DNA of 46,186 bases from Nocardiopsis suaedae (lineage in GTDB: Bacteria > Actinomycetota > Actinomycetes > Streptosporangiales > Streptosporangiaceae), in the NCBI RefSeq assembly GCF_027706745.1, contig NZ_JAQFWP010000059.1:1-46186 (forward strand). Direction: 5' to 3'. The notes under the pieces are model-generated. The model did no database searches. It was not told the DNA's origin and saw only the letters and a program-made list of their open reading frames with translations. This document shows positions 16,513-25,845 of the stretch, piece after piece. The position numbers were made by a program, and so were the translations under genes. Every line of letters begins with the position of its first letter. Position 1 is the stretch's first letter.

Positions 16513-17562
16513 ATGCGCACGGATCTTGCCGCCCACCGCGTCGCCCTCGCTGTCATTGAGGAGGCACCGGTCTTCGAGGTCTCCGTCGCGTGCGAGGTCT
16601 TCGGCATCGACCGGCCCGACCTCGCCGATCCCTGGTACGAGATGCGGATCTGCGCCGCCCGCCCCGACACCGCGCTCGCGCACGGCCTGGCCCTGCGGGA
16701 GGCCCACCCCCTCGACGCCCTCGTCGAGGCCGACACCGTGCTGGTCCCGAACTGCACCGAGGTGGACCGGGCGCCCCGCGAACTGGTCGAGGCCGTGCGC
16801 GCCGCCTACGACGCCGGGGCCAGGATCGCCTCCATCTGCACCGGCGCCTTCGTGCTCGCCGCCGCCGGGCTGCTGGACGGCCGCACCGCGACCACCCACT
16901 GGATGCACGCCGCCGAGCTGGCCGCCGCCCACCCCAAGGTGCGGGTCGACCCCGCGGTGCTCTACGTCGAGGACGGCGGCGTCTACACCTCCGCCGGGAC
17001 CGCCGCCGGGATCGACCTCTGCCTGGAGCTGGTGCGCGCCGACCACGGCACCGCGGTCGCCAACGCCCTCGCCCGCCGCCTGGTCACCCCGCCCCACCGG
17101 GAGGGCGGGCAGGCGCAGTACGTGGAGGCGCCCGCGCTCGCCCGCGACGACACCCGGTTGGCCCCGCTCCTGGAGTGGGCGCGCTCCCGGATCGCCGAGC
17201 CGCTCACCCTCGACGACCTCGCCCGCCGGGCCAACCTCAGCAGGCGCACGCTGGCCCGCCGGTTCGAGGACGCCCTGGGCATGCCGCCGCTGCGCTGGCT
17301 GCTGCGCGAGCGCGTCCGCCACGCCCAGCTCCTGCTGGAGACCACCGGGCTGCCCGTCGAGCAGGTGGCGGAGGCGAGCGGTCTGGGCAGCGCGGCGAAC
17401 CTGCGCCGCCACTTCACCCGGCACGTGGGGGTCGCGCCGCTCGCCTACCGCCGCGCCTTCCTCGCCTCCCGGGAGCGGAGGGCCGGGGGGGCGGTAGCGC
17501 CCCTCACGCCCCCGGCGGCCTCCCGTGCGTCACGCGCAACACCGTACGCAGCGCAATCGTGA
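16513..17562 (+). CDS. GlxA-type transcriptional regulator (DJ-1/PfpI domain plus AraC HTH)
   Basis: The protein has 349 residues and two domains. Residues about 8-180 form a DJ-1/PfpI-like domain with the nucleophile-elbow segment 'IASICTGAFVLAAAGLLDGRTATTHW'; the Cys sits in the classic I-C-T-G context. Residues about 215-320 are a double-HTH AraC domain: 'LTLDDLARRANLSRRTLARRF' and 'VEQVAEASGLGSAANLRRHF'. The Ala-rich C-terminus is non-conserved. Such regulators usually control neighbouring metabolic or transport genes, here probably the divergent APC exporter. The ATG at 16513 begins the conserved 'HRVALAVIEEAPVFEVS' strand. There is no clear ribosome binding site. Confidence 0.9.
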   Translation: MRTDLAAHRVALAVIEEAPVFEVSVACEVFGIDRPDLADPWYEMRICAARPDTALAHGLALREAHPLDALVEADTVLVPNCTEVDRAPRELVEAVRAAYDAGARIASICTGAFVLAAAGLLDGRTATTHWMHAAELAAAHPKVRVDPAVLYVEDGGVYTSAGTAAGIDLCLELVRADHGTAVANALARRLVTPPHREGGQAQYVEAPALARDDTRLAPLLEWARSRIAEPLTLDDLARRANLSRRTLARRFEDALGMPPLRWLLRERVRHAQLLLETTGLPVEQVAEASGLGSAANLRRHFTRHVGVAPLAYRRAFLASRERRAGGAVAPLTPPAASRASRATPYAAQS

Positions 17563-17643
17563 CATCGGCCAGGGAACCCGCGGCCGGCCCCCGGCGTCGC
17601 AGACGGTATACCCCATCCACGGAACACAGCAGGGAGAACGGCC

Positions 17644-18072
17644 ATGGGAGGAACCGGAAGCAGGCGTGCGGCGGCGGCGAGCGGTCTGGGAGCGCTGGCG
17701 CTGCTCCTCTCCGCGGGCTGCTCGTTCAACGCCAGCGTCGGGGACATGGAGCCGGTCGGCAGCCCGGACGCCGAGCAGGAGGGCGGGCAGGAGAGCGGCG
17801 GCGGCGCCGAGTCCCCCGAGGCGGGCGGCGACGCGGGCGCCGTCCCCGCGGACGAGGTCGCCCGGCAGGCATCCGACACCCTGGCGGAGACCGTCGGCCA
17901 GACGCCCGACTCCCTCACCTGTCCCGAGGACCTCCCGGCCGAGGTCGGGGCCTCCATCCGCTGCGAGCTCACCGCGGACGGCCAGACCTTGGGCGTGACC
18001 GTCACCGCGACCGCGGTCGAGGGCACGAACGTCGACTTCGACGTGGTCGTCGACGACGTCCCCGCGGGCTGA
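17644..18072 (+). CDS. DUF4333-domain lipoprotein
   Basis: This 142-residue secreted lipoprotein has a short positively charged start, a hydrophobic stretch and the lipobox L-S-A-G-C, with the lipidated Cys near residue 26. A Gly/Glu/Ser-rich flexible linker of about 45 residues follows. The C-terminal domain has the DUF4333 pattern 'VPADEVARQASDTL..TVGQTPDSLTCPEDLPAEVGASIRCEL', with two Cys that probably form a disulfide. Function is unknown; actinobacterial relatives are cell-surface proteins. GGAGAACGG precedes the ATG. It stands alone between the GlxA regulator and the NTF2-like gene. Confidence 0.82.
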   Translation: MGGTGSRRAAAASGLGALALLLSAGCSFNASVGDMEPVGSPDAEQEGGQESGGGAESPEAGGDAGAVPADEVARQASDTLAETVGQTPDSLTCPEDLPAEVGASIRCELTADGQTLGVTVTATAVEGTNVDFDVVVDDVPAG

Positions 18073-18200
18073 CGCCCGCCGGGCCGGGGCCGGGACGCCG
18101 CTGTCCCGGCCCCGGGTCCCGGCTCCCGGGGATGGCGCTCACGGATGCGGTGGTCCATCATCGGACCCGGCAACGGCGACCCCCTCACCGAGGAGCCGAC

Positions 18201-18620
18201 ATGACGGACCCCGCGCACGGCGGCGGCCCCCTGGACGTCCTGGAGCGCATGCTGCCGCTCCTGCGCGACAAGGACCTCGACGCACTCGCCGACCTCTACA
18301 CCGAGGACGCGGTGCACGAACTCCCCTTCGCCCCTCCCGGCGCTCCCCGCCGCATCGAGGGGCGTGAACGGATCCGGGAGTACTTCTCCTCGACGCTGGC
18401 CCACGTCCCCCTGGAGTTCCACGCGTTCCACCCGGTCGCGGTGAATCCCGCGGCGGACCCGCAGGTGGTCGTCGCCGAATACGACGCCGAAGGTGTGGCG
18501 GCCCCCACCGGCCGCCGGTTCACCGTCCGCTACCTGTGGGTGCTGCGCGTCGTCGACGGCCGGATCGCCGAGTGGCGGGACTACTGGAACCCTTCGCAGA
18601 TCCTGGACCTGCAGGGATAG
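18201..18620 (+). CDS. NTF2-like/SnoaL-type small protein
   Basis: This 139-residue protein has an NTF2-like cone fold. It has an N-terminal helix pair ('VLERMLPLLRDKDLDALADLYTEDAVHELPF'), an 'IEGRERIREYF' segment and a C-terminal sheet ending in 'RIAEWRDYWNPSQIL'. The fold covers SnoaL cyclases, ketosteroid isomerases and many non-enzymatic binding proteins, so the reaction cannot be assigned. The ATG at 18201 is preceded by GAGGAG. The gene ends just before a strong hairpin shared with the convergent DHA2 exporter gene. Confidence 0.8.
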   Translation: MTDPAHGGGPLDVLERMLPLLRDKDLDALADLYTEDAVHELPFAPPGAPRRIEGRERIREYFSSTLAHVPLEFHAFHPVAVNPAADPQVVVAEYDAEGVAAPTGRRFTVRYLWVLRVVDGRIAEWRDYWNPSQILDLQG

Positions 18621-18627
18621 ACGAAGG

Positions 18628-18660
18628 CCCGTCCCGCGCGGGGGCACGGCGCGGGACGGG
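18628..18660. terminator. Bidirectional hairpin terminator
   Basis: A perfect 12-base-pair stem (CCCGTCCCGCGC / GCGCGGGACGGG) encloses a 9-base loop. It sits in the 54-base gap between the convergent NTF2-like and DHA2 exporter genes. There is no long T-tract, as is usual for actinomycete terminators. Confidence 0.75.
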
Positions 18661-18674
18661 GGCGTCAGGGCCGG

Positions 18675-20153
18675 TCAGCCCGTCGTCGCGTGGGCCTGCT
18701 CCGACGGGTCGGGGGCGGCCGGCCCCTCCACCGAGGGGGCGGTCGGTGCGTTGCGCGGCAGGGCGAGCGTGATGAGCAGCCCGGCGAACATGCCCGCCGC
18801 CGCCAGCAGGACGGCGACGAACCCGCCGTCGGCGAGCGCCGTGAGCTCCGCCTGCCCCTCCAGGCCGGCCGCGCCGGCGCTGGACACGCCGATCAGCAGC
18901 GCCATCCCGATCGCGTTGCCGATGTTCAGCGTCGTGGTCGCCACGCCGTTGGCCACGCCCTGCTCCTCGGGGGCCACGCCGGTGGCCGCGGCGATCCACA
19001 TCGCCGTCCAGACGATGCCCTGTCCCACGCCCGAGACGATCAGCCCCGGCAGGGCCATCGCGTAGGTGGCCTCGGCGTCGAACCCGACGGCCAGCAGCGC
19101 GGTTCCCACGACCCCGATCCCGAACCCGAGGAGGAGGGTGCCGCGGGTGCCCATCCGGTTGGTGAGCCGCTCGCCGAGCTGCGTGCCGGTCATGATGGCC
19201 AGCGACGGGACGAGGAACCCGAGCCCGGTCTGCAGGGCGCTGAACCCGTGCACCGTGTTCAGCAGGACGGTCAGGAAGTAGGGCAGCGCGCCGAAGGTGC
19301 CCATGTAGATGAAGGTGACCGAGGCGCCCACGGTGAGGTTGCGCCCCTTGAAGAGGCGGAACGGCATCAGCGGGTCCTTGCTGCGGGCCTCGGTGAGGGC
19401 GAACAGGGCGAGGAAGACGGCGCCGACGGCCAGCGAGCCGACCACCAGCAGGTCGCTCCAGCCGACCTCGGTGCCCTGGACCAGGCCGAAGACGACCAGG
19501 GTCGCCCCGACGGTGGCGGTGATCGCGCCGGGCAGGTCGAAGCGGCGGCCGCGGGTGCGGGCGCCGTCGGCGGGGATGACCGCGAGCGCGGCCAGGGCCA
19601 CGCCCCCGGCCAGGGGCACGTTGACGAGGAAGACCGCGGGCCAGCCGAACAGCTCGGTCAGCACCCCGCCCAGCAGGGCGCCCACGGTCAGGCCGCTGGC
19701 GCCCGCGCCGCCCCAGATCGCCAGGGCGCGGTTCCGCTTGGGGCCCTCCTCGAAGAGGGTGTTGACCAGCGACAGGGTCGAGGGGAGGAGGAGGGCGCCG
19801 CCGATGCCCTGGAGGGCGCGGGCGGCCACGATGACCTCGGGGGACCAGGCCAGGCCCCCGGCCAGGGAGGAGACCGCGTAGGTCGCCAGGGCGGCGACGA
19901 AGACGCGGCGGCGCCCCAGCATGTCGGCCATGCGCCCGCCGAGCAGGAGGAAGCCGCCGGCGAACACGACGTAGGAGCTGACCACGAGCTGCTGGGTCTG
20001 CCCGGGGAAGCCCAGGTCGGCGCCGATCTCCGGGAGGGCCACGAACACGATGTTGATGTCCAGCGAGAAGATGAGCTGCGCCGTGGCCAGGAGCGCCAGG
20101 CTCCATCCCAGGCGCGCCCCGGTTCCCGTGGCACGGGTCGATGCGGATGACAT
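18675..20153 (-). CDS. MFS drug exporter, DHA2 (EmrB/QacA-like) family
   Basis: This approximately 492-residue protein has about 14 membrane helices. Motif A-like 'GRMADMLGRRRVFVAAL' lies after helix 2. The motif-C region includes 'GASGLTVGALLGGVLTELFGWPAVFLVNVPLAG', and the first helix carries 'FSLDINIVFVALP', where the Asp (motif D1) is characteristic of DHA2 proton antiporters. It probably exports a drug or an own metabolite. The ATG at 20153 was chosen as the start of the conserved region. A good -35/-10 pair and a palindrome lie upstream, and the divergent ArsR-type gene is the likely regulator. Confidence 0.9.
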   Translation of the reverse strand: MSSASTRATGTGARLGWSLALLATAQLIFSLDINIVFVALPEIGADLGFPGQTQQLVVSSYVVFAGGFLLLGGRMADMLGRRRVFVAALATYAVSSLAGGLAWSPEVIVAARALQGIGGALLLPSTLSLVNTLFEEGPKRNRALAIWGGAGASGLTVGALLGGVLTELFGWPAVFLVNVPLAGGVALAALAVIPADGARTRGRRFDLPGAITATVGATLVVFGLVQGTEVGWSDLLVVGSLAVGAVFLALFALTEARSKDPLMPFRLFKGRNLTVGASVTFIYMGTFGALPYFLTVLLNTVHGFSALQTGLGFLVPSLAIMTGTQLGERLTNRMGTRGTLLLGFGIGVVGTALLAVGFDAEATYAMALPGLIVSGVGQGIVWTAMWIAAATGVAPEEQGVANGVATTTLNIGNAIGMALLIGVSSAGAAGLEGQAELTALADGGFVAVLLAAAGMFAGLLITLALPRNAPTAPSVEGPAAPDPSEQAHATTG

Positions 20154-20187
20154 GGGTCGGTCGCTCTCCAGGTCGAGGGGGTGAACG

Positions 20188-20203
20188 CGCACCACTCGGT
20201 GCG
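20188..20203. promoter_or_regulatory. 6-4-6 inverted repeat downstream of the exporter promoter
   Basis: CGCACC-ACTC-GGTGCG is a perfect inverted repeat just downstream of the predicted transcription start of the DHA2 exporter gene. This is a typical roadblock-operator position. Which regulator binds it is unknown; the divergent ArsR-type protein is the nearest candidate. Confidence 0.45.
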
Positions 20204-20213
20204 ACTGTTCGCA

Positions 20214-20243
20214 AATTTACGTACGGTCGGATCGTTCCGTCAA
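20214..20243 (-). promoter_or_regulatory. Promoter for the DHA2 exporter gene
   Basis: On the minus strand, TTGACG (-35) and TAAATT (-10) are separated by 18 bases. The -10 lies in the only AT-rich patch of this gap. Transcription would start near 20206, about 50 bases upstream of the ATG. Confidence 0.6.
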
Positions 20244-20311
20244 CCCGTGCGCCGCCCCCGCGGAGGGCCGCCCGGCCCGCCGTTCCGGGTGTTCGGCGCG
20301 GTCACGGGGGC

Positions 20312-20340
20312 TGTCGAAGGTCGGATTGTCGCGGTATAGT
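20312..20340 (+). promoter_or_regulatory. Promoter giving a leaderless ArsR-type mRNA
   Basis: TGTCGA and TATAGT are separated by 17 bases. The seventh base after the -10 is the G of the GTG start codon at 20347, so the transcript would begin at the start codon. Leaderless mRNAs are common in actinomycetes. Confidence 0.6.
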
Positions 20341-20346
20341 CAGACT

Positions 20347-20676
20347 GTGATTCCGCAGCACCCCGAGCGCGACCAGATCCGCATCGACAACGTGATGTCG
20401 GCGCTGGGCAACCCGATGAGGCTCGCCGTGGTCCGCGTCCTGGCCGACGGCCGGGAGCACACCTGCGGCAGCATCCTCGACGGCGTGTCCAAGTCGACGA
20501 TGACCCACCACTGGCGGGTCCTGCGCGACGCCGGCGTCATCTGGCAGCGCCCGTCCGGGCGGGAGAACCTGCTCTCGCTGCGGCGGGAGGACCTCGACAT
20601 CCGCTACCCCGGCCTGCTGGACTCCGTCCTCACCGGTGCGATGGTGGACGGCGGCTCCGGGGCCGCCCTCGCCTGA
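20347..20676 (+). CDS. ArsR-type winged-helix transcriptional regulator
   Basis: This 109-residue DNA-binding protein has the winged-helix core 'MSALGNPMRLAVVRVLADG' to 'VSKSTMTHHWRVLRDAGVIWQRPSGRENLLSLRREDL', where the 'STMTHHWRVLRDAGV' helix is the ArsR recognition helix. No Cys pair typical of metal sensors is seen in that helix, so it probably senses something other than a thiophilic metal. The GTG at 20347 has no ribosome binding site but lies at the predicted transcription start. It diverges from the DHA2 exporter gene, which it probably represses. Its 3' end overlaps the convergent Gfo/Idh/MocA gene by 47 bases. Confidence 0.85.
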   Translation: MIPQHPERDQIRIDNVMSALGNPMRLAVVRVLADGREHTCGSILDGVSKSTMTHHWRVLRDAGVIWQRPSGRENLLSLRREDLDIRYPGLLDSVLTGAMVDGGSGAALA

Positions 20677-21682
20677 GCGGCGCCCCCGGCGCCCCCGGCA
20701 CCTCCGCGGCCCGCCTGACCGCGTCCAGGACCCGCGCGCACACGACCGCGTCGGCGGTCGTCGCCGCGCCGCCGCCCGGCCCCGCGGCGGGGTCCGCCAG
20801 GGAGCCGATGAAGTGCGCGGAGGCGTCCTCGGCCGCCGGGGCGCGGTGGTGCTCGACATCCGCCCCGCCGGGCGCGTCCACCCGCAGCACACCGCCTCTG
20901 ACCCGCAGGGCCCCCTTCTCGCCGCGGATGCTCAGCCCGAGCCCTCCCGGGCGCGACGTCCAGTCCGCCCGGAGCAGGGCCGGGACCCCGCCCCAATCCA
21001 GCAGGGCGACGCCGCCGGAGTCGGTGTCCGCGCCCCCGCGGTGGGCCATGCGGGCCGACCGGACCCCCTGCTTCCGGCGCGGGTCCAACCAGAGCAGCAG
21101 GTCGACCAGGTGCAGAGCCAGGTCGGCGAACCCGCTGCCGCCGCCGTGGCGCTCGGTGAGCATCCAGGCGGCGCCGCCGGAGAACACCCCGTCGAGCAGG
21201 CCCGGATGCGCGAAGTAGGCGCGTACCGCCGTCGGCGCCCCGATCGCGCCTGCGGCGAGCAGGGCGCGCACCCTCCGCATGACCGGGGCGCTCCGCAGGA
21301 ACATCGCCATGGACACGCGCGCCTCGGCCGCGGCGGCCGCCGCGTGCAGCGCCTCCGCCCCGGCCGCGTCGGCCGCCAGCGGCTTCTCGCACAGGACGGG
21401 CACCCCGGCGCCGAGCGCGGCCGGGAGCAGGGCGGTGTGCTCATCGGTCCGGGACGCGATGATCGCCGCGTCGGCGCCGGAGAGCGCCTCCTCGGCGGAC
21501 CCGGCCCGGCGGACCCGGACGGTCGGGTCCGCCGGGTCCGGGCAGGGGAGGGGAGCCCCGGCCGAGGGCAGCACCCCGGCCAGGCCCGCCCGGGGGTCGG
21601 CGGCCACACGCCGCGCATGGTCGCGCGCGTGCACGTGGGCGGTGCCGAGCAGGGCCACCCGGACGGGCGCGGGTGCGCTCAC
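20630..21682 (-). CDS. Gfo/Idh/MocA-family NAD(P)-dependent oxidoreductase
   Basis: This 350-residue sugar dehydrogenase-like protein is the last gene of the six-gene operon. The Rossmann start is slightly unusual ('VRVALLGTAHVHARDHA', a GxxHxH-like form instead of GxGxxG). The family hallmark Glu-Lys-Pro is intact in 'VPVLCEKPLAADAAGAEAL', and the C-terminal sheet domain contains 'GGGSGFADLALHLVDLLLWL', where D/H residues shape the active site. Members oxidise a hydroxyl of a sugar, sugar phosphate or inositol. NtdC, which oxidises C3 of glucose-6-phosphate in kanosamine synthesis, belongs here. The Pro/Arg-rich tail is probably disordered. The GTG start overlaps the flavin reductase stop (GTGA). 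Confidence 0.87.
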   Translation of the reverse strand: MSAPAPVRVALLGTAHVHARDHARRVAADPRAGLAGVLPSAGAPLPCPDPADPTVRVRRAGSAEEALSGADAAIIASRTDEHTALLPAALGAGVPVLCEKPLAADAAGAEALHAAAAAAEARVSMAMFLRSAPVMRRVRALLAAGAIGAPTAVRAYFAHPGLLDGVFSGGAAWMLTERHGGGSGFADLALHLVDLLLWLDPRRKQGVRSARMAHRGGADTDSGGVALLDWGGVPALLRADWTSRPGGLGLSIRGEKGALRVRGGVLRVDAPGGADVEHHRAPAAEDASAHFIGSLADPAAGPGGGAATTADAVVCARVLDAVRRAAEVPGAPGAPLRRGRPRSRRPPSHR

Positions 21683-22179
21683 CCGGACCCGACCGCGGAC
21701 CGGGGGGCGGCCACATGGGTGAAGTTCCGGTTCCAGTAGGTCAGCGGGCGCGCGTCGTCCAGATGGGCCTCTTCGACGTGGCCGACCAGGATGCTGTGGT
21801 CTCCCCCGCCGAGAACCTGCCGCATCGAGCACGCCAGGCGCACCGCGGCGTCGGAGAGGCCGGGAAGCCCCAGTTCGCAGGCGACCATGTCGCCCGCGGC
21901 GAAGCGGTCGACGCCCGAGGTGGCGAACGTCCGGGCCACATCGGCCTGGTCGTGCGCGAGCAGGTTCACCATGAAGTGCGACGCGGACACGAAGGCCTCG
22001 TGCGTGCTCGCCGAGCGGTCCAGGCACACCAGGACCAGCGGAGGGGACTTCGACAGCGAGCAGAACGAGCTGCTGGTGAACCCCCAGCGGCGCCCGGAGG
22101 CGTCCCGGGTGGTCACGACGGAGACCGGGGAGGGGACCCGCGCCATGGCGTCGGTGTAGTCGGTGCCAGAGATCGCCAT
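21679..22179 (-). CDS. Flavin reductase (FMN/FAD, HpaC-like)
   Basis: This 166-residue flavin:NAD(P)H reductase of the HpaC/HsaB type has the split-barrel signature 'MARVPSPVSVVTTRD', 'GFTSSSFCSLSKSPPLVLVCLD' and 'FMVNLLAHDQADVARTFA', and ends with 'LTYWNRNF', a flavin-site element. It supplies reduced flavin to a partner oxygenase. The obvious partner in the operon is the acyl-CoA-dehydrogenase-fold monooxygenase four genes upstream. The ATG at 22179 starts the conserved region. The gene is coupled by overlap to the Gfo/Idh/MocA gene. Confidence 0.92.
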   Translation of the reverse strand: MAISGTDYTDAMARVPSPVSVVTTRDASGRRWGFTSSSFCSLSKSPPLVLVCLDRSASTHEAFVSASHFMVNLLAHDQADVARTFATSGVDRFAAGDMVACELGLPGLSDAAVRLACSMRQVLGGGDHSILVGHVEEAHLDDARPLTYWNRNFTHVAAPRSAVGSG

Positions 22180-22213
22180 TGTCTAACTCCGCAGGATCGG
22201 GTGGTCGGTGCGG

Positions 22214-23125
22214 TCAACGCGCCGCGTCGGAGACGAAGTCGCGCAGCCACGCGGTGAAGTCCGGACCGAGTTCGCCGTGGCGTGCGGCCAGGCGGACCAC
22301 GGTCCTGAGGTATTCGGCACGGTCGCCGGTGTCGTAGCGCTCGCCCCGCATGAGCACGCCGTGGACCGGCCCCCAGGTGCCGGGATCGGCGGCCATGGTC
22401 CGCAGCGCGTCGGTCAGCTGGACCTCGCCGCCCAGTCCCGGGCCGATCTTCTCCAGCGCCGCGAAGACCCGCGGGGAGAGCACGTAGCGGCCCACGACCG
22501 CCAGGGTGCTCGGCGCCTCGTCCGCCGACGGCTTCTCCACGAGGTCGGCCACGCGGACGGTGCCCCCCTCGGGGGCGCCGTCGACCGCGGCGCACCCGTA
22601 CAGCGGAATCCGCTCGCGCGGGACCTCCATCAGCGCGACCACCGACCCGCCGTGCTCCTCGCGCACCCGGAGCATGCGCTCCAGGAGCGGGTCGTCGTCG
22701 GAGAGCAGGTCGTCGGGGAGGAGCACGGCGAACGGCTCGTCCCCGACGTGCATGCGCGCCTGGAGGACGGCGTGCCCGAGTCCGAGCATCCGCCCCTGGC
22801 GCACGAAGTGCAGTCCCACCTCCTCGCGCAGTTCACCGAGCCCGGCCAGCCGTGCCGCCGCGGACGCCCCGGCGGCGCCGTCCAGCTCCGGCGCGTGGTC
22901 GAAGTAGTCCTCCAGGGCGGACTTGTTGCGCCCGGTGACGACCAGGACGTCGGGGAGCCCGGACGCGACGGCCTCCTCCACCACGTACTGGAGGGCCGGC
23001 CTGTCGACGATCGGGAGCAGCTCCTTGGGGACGGCCTTGGTGACGGGGAGCAGGCGGGTCCCGTATCCCGCTGCGGGGATGACCGCCTTGGTCGGGGTGG
23101 TGCCGGGAAGGACGGGGATGGGCAT
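22214..23125 (-). CDS. galU: UTP-glucose-1-phosphate uridylyltransferase
   Basis: This 303-residue nucleotidyltransferase makes UDP-glucose from UTP and glucose-1-phosphate. The N-terminal nucleotide loop is 'AVIPAAGYGTRLLPVTKAVPKELLP', with the G-x-G-T-R-x-L-P-x-T-K consensus intact near residues 18-28. 'RPALQYVVEEAVASG' follows, and later 'GLGHAVLQA' and 'VEKP'. The start ATG at 23125 follows GGGAG at good spacing. It sits 19 bases downstream of the trehalose-phosphate synthase gene, consistent with dedicated supply of its sugar donor. Whether this is the cell's main GalU cannot be told from the window. Confidence 0.92.
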   Translation of the reverse strand: MPIPVLPGTTPTKAVIPAAGYGTRLLPVTKAVPKELLPIVDRPALQYVVEEAVASGLPDVLVVTGRNKSALEDYFDHAPELDGAAGASAAARLAGLGELREEVGLHFVRQGRMLGLGHAVLQARMHVGDEPFAVLLPDDLLSDDDPLLERMLRVREEHGGSVVALMEVPRERIPLYGCAAVDGAPEGGTVRVADLVEKPSADEAPSTLAVVGRYVLSPRVFAALEKIGPGLGGEVQLTDALRTMAADPGTWGPVHGVLMRGERYDTGDRAEYLRTVVRLAARHGELGPDFTAWLRDFVSDAAR

Positions 23126-23144
23126 CTGTGGCGCTCCCAATGCG

Positions 23145-24599
<1,455 letters not shown>

Positions 24600-24698
24600 T
24601 GCTCGCTGCCTCGGATTCCCTAGGGAGCGGGGAGGCGCCTGCCTCCCCACCCGGAGGTCGGTGCTCGGCGTTGAGCCGCCGCGCGGGGGCGGCGCGGA

Positions 24699-25787
24699 TC
24701 AGTCGCGGAAGTCGATGACGGTCTTCATGTCGGTGGTGCCCCGGTAGTTCTCCAGGACCGAGACGAGGCGGTCGTGGTCGCCGAAGGGAATGACACGGGA
24801 GAGCAGCGCCGGCGCGTCGATGACGCCGGAGGTGAGCATGTGCATGGCCGCGGCGATGACGCCGGCGGACTTGTACATCGGGAAGCTCGTCACGTCGAAG
24901 GGGGCGGAGCCGACCGTGATGCCCTTGGCCAGCATGAGCCAGGTGTCGAACTTCTGCATCTCCTGGGAGGCGCCGTAGAGGACGTACTTCCCGCGGGGCT
25001 TCAGGCGCCGCATCGCCATGCGGCGGGGGTCGCGCTCCTCGTCCCCCTTGATGGGCGGAAGGGCGTCGAAGACGTAGTCGAAGGTGTTCTCCTCGACGTC
25101 GGAGACGAACCGGTCCGGCAGGTACGACGCGTCGGAGAACTGCCGCCGCGCGAAATCGTTGCGGTCGGGGCTGGAGTCGACCGAGGCCACCGAGTGCGGG
25201 GCGAAGAGCCGCTTGATGATGCTCCCGGCGATGACGCCGATCGGGCCGGTGCCCAGGACCAGCACCCGGTCGCCGATCTGCGGCGGGTGGGTCAGGATCG
25301 CCCGCAGCGCCCCGGTGGCCGGCTCGATGAAGGAGGCGTGGGTGTCGGCCAGCTCCGGGGGGACCTTGACGGCCGCGGCCCGCCGGTCGTCGTGGAAGTT
25401 CCGGTCGGCCCAGAAGACGTCCTCCTTCACCTGGCCGGCGAAGATCGGGCGCACCGTCCGGTACTCGGCGAACCCGCCGAAGTCGGTCTGGCCCCAGTAC
25501 ACGACCCGGTCGCCGACCTCCAGGCCGTCGGCCGGAGGGACGAAGCCGGGACCGATGTCGACGACCTCCCCCAGGTACTCGTGCCCCAGGATCACCGGGT
25601 ATTCGGAGGGGAAGAGGTTCCCCTCGAACATGGAGATGTCGGTGGAGCAGATGGAGACGCACCGGGTCTTCATCAGCAGCCCGTCGTCCGGGGTGACCGG
25701 CTTGGGGATCTCCGCCATGACCGTCTTGCGGGGGCCGAGGAGCTGAAGGGCCTTCATCGTCGTCGTGTGCACGGTGGTCGCCGTCAT
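24699..25787 (-). CDS. Zinc-dependent alcohol dehydrogenase (MDR family)
   Basis: This 362-residue medium-chain dehydrogenase/reductase has catalytic zinc ligands in 'CVSICSTD' (C47 region) and 'GHEYLGEVV' (H69-E70), with the later 'EPATGALRAI' Glu. The NAD(P) site is 'VLVLGTGPIGVIAGSII'. The four-Cys structural zinc loop is missing and replaced by a Phe/Asp/Arg-rich insert. The closest general resemblance is to sugar/polyol dehydrogenases such as sorbitol, glucose or 2-deoxy-scyllo-inosamine dehydrogenases. It lies second in the operon, between the monooxygenase and the GT20 gene, and is a candidate to oxidise a sugar hydroxyl. Confidence 0.87.
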   Translation of the reverse strand: MTATTVHTTTMKALQLLGPRKTVMAEIPKPVTPDDGLLMKTRCVSICSTDISMFEGNLFPSEYPVILGHEYLGEVVDIGPGFVPPADGLEVGDRVVYWGQTDFGGFAEYRTVRPIFAGQVKEDVFWADRNFHDDRRAAAVKVPPELADTHASFIEPATGALRAILTHPPQIGDRVLVLGTGPIGVIAGSIIKRLFAPHSVASVDSSPDRNDFARRQFSDASYLPDRFVSDVEENTFDYVFDALPPIKGDEERDPRRMAMRRLKPRGKYVLYGASQEMQKFDTWLMLAKGITVGSAPFDVTSFPMYKSAGVIAAAMHMLTSGVIDAPALLSRVIPFGDHDRLVSVLENYRGTTDMKTVIDFRD

Positions 25788-25845
25788 CGTCGTCCTTTCT
25801 CGGATGCGGTGGTGCGGTGCGGGGGAGTGCGGGGCGGGGCCGGTC

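Noticed and set aside
15097-17424. 775-codon minus-strand frame as one long permease
   Set aside because: Only the part from GTG 16413 encodes the permease with a ribosome binding site. The upstream part is antisense to the GlxA-type gene.
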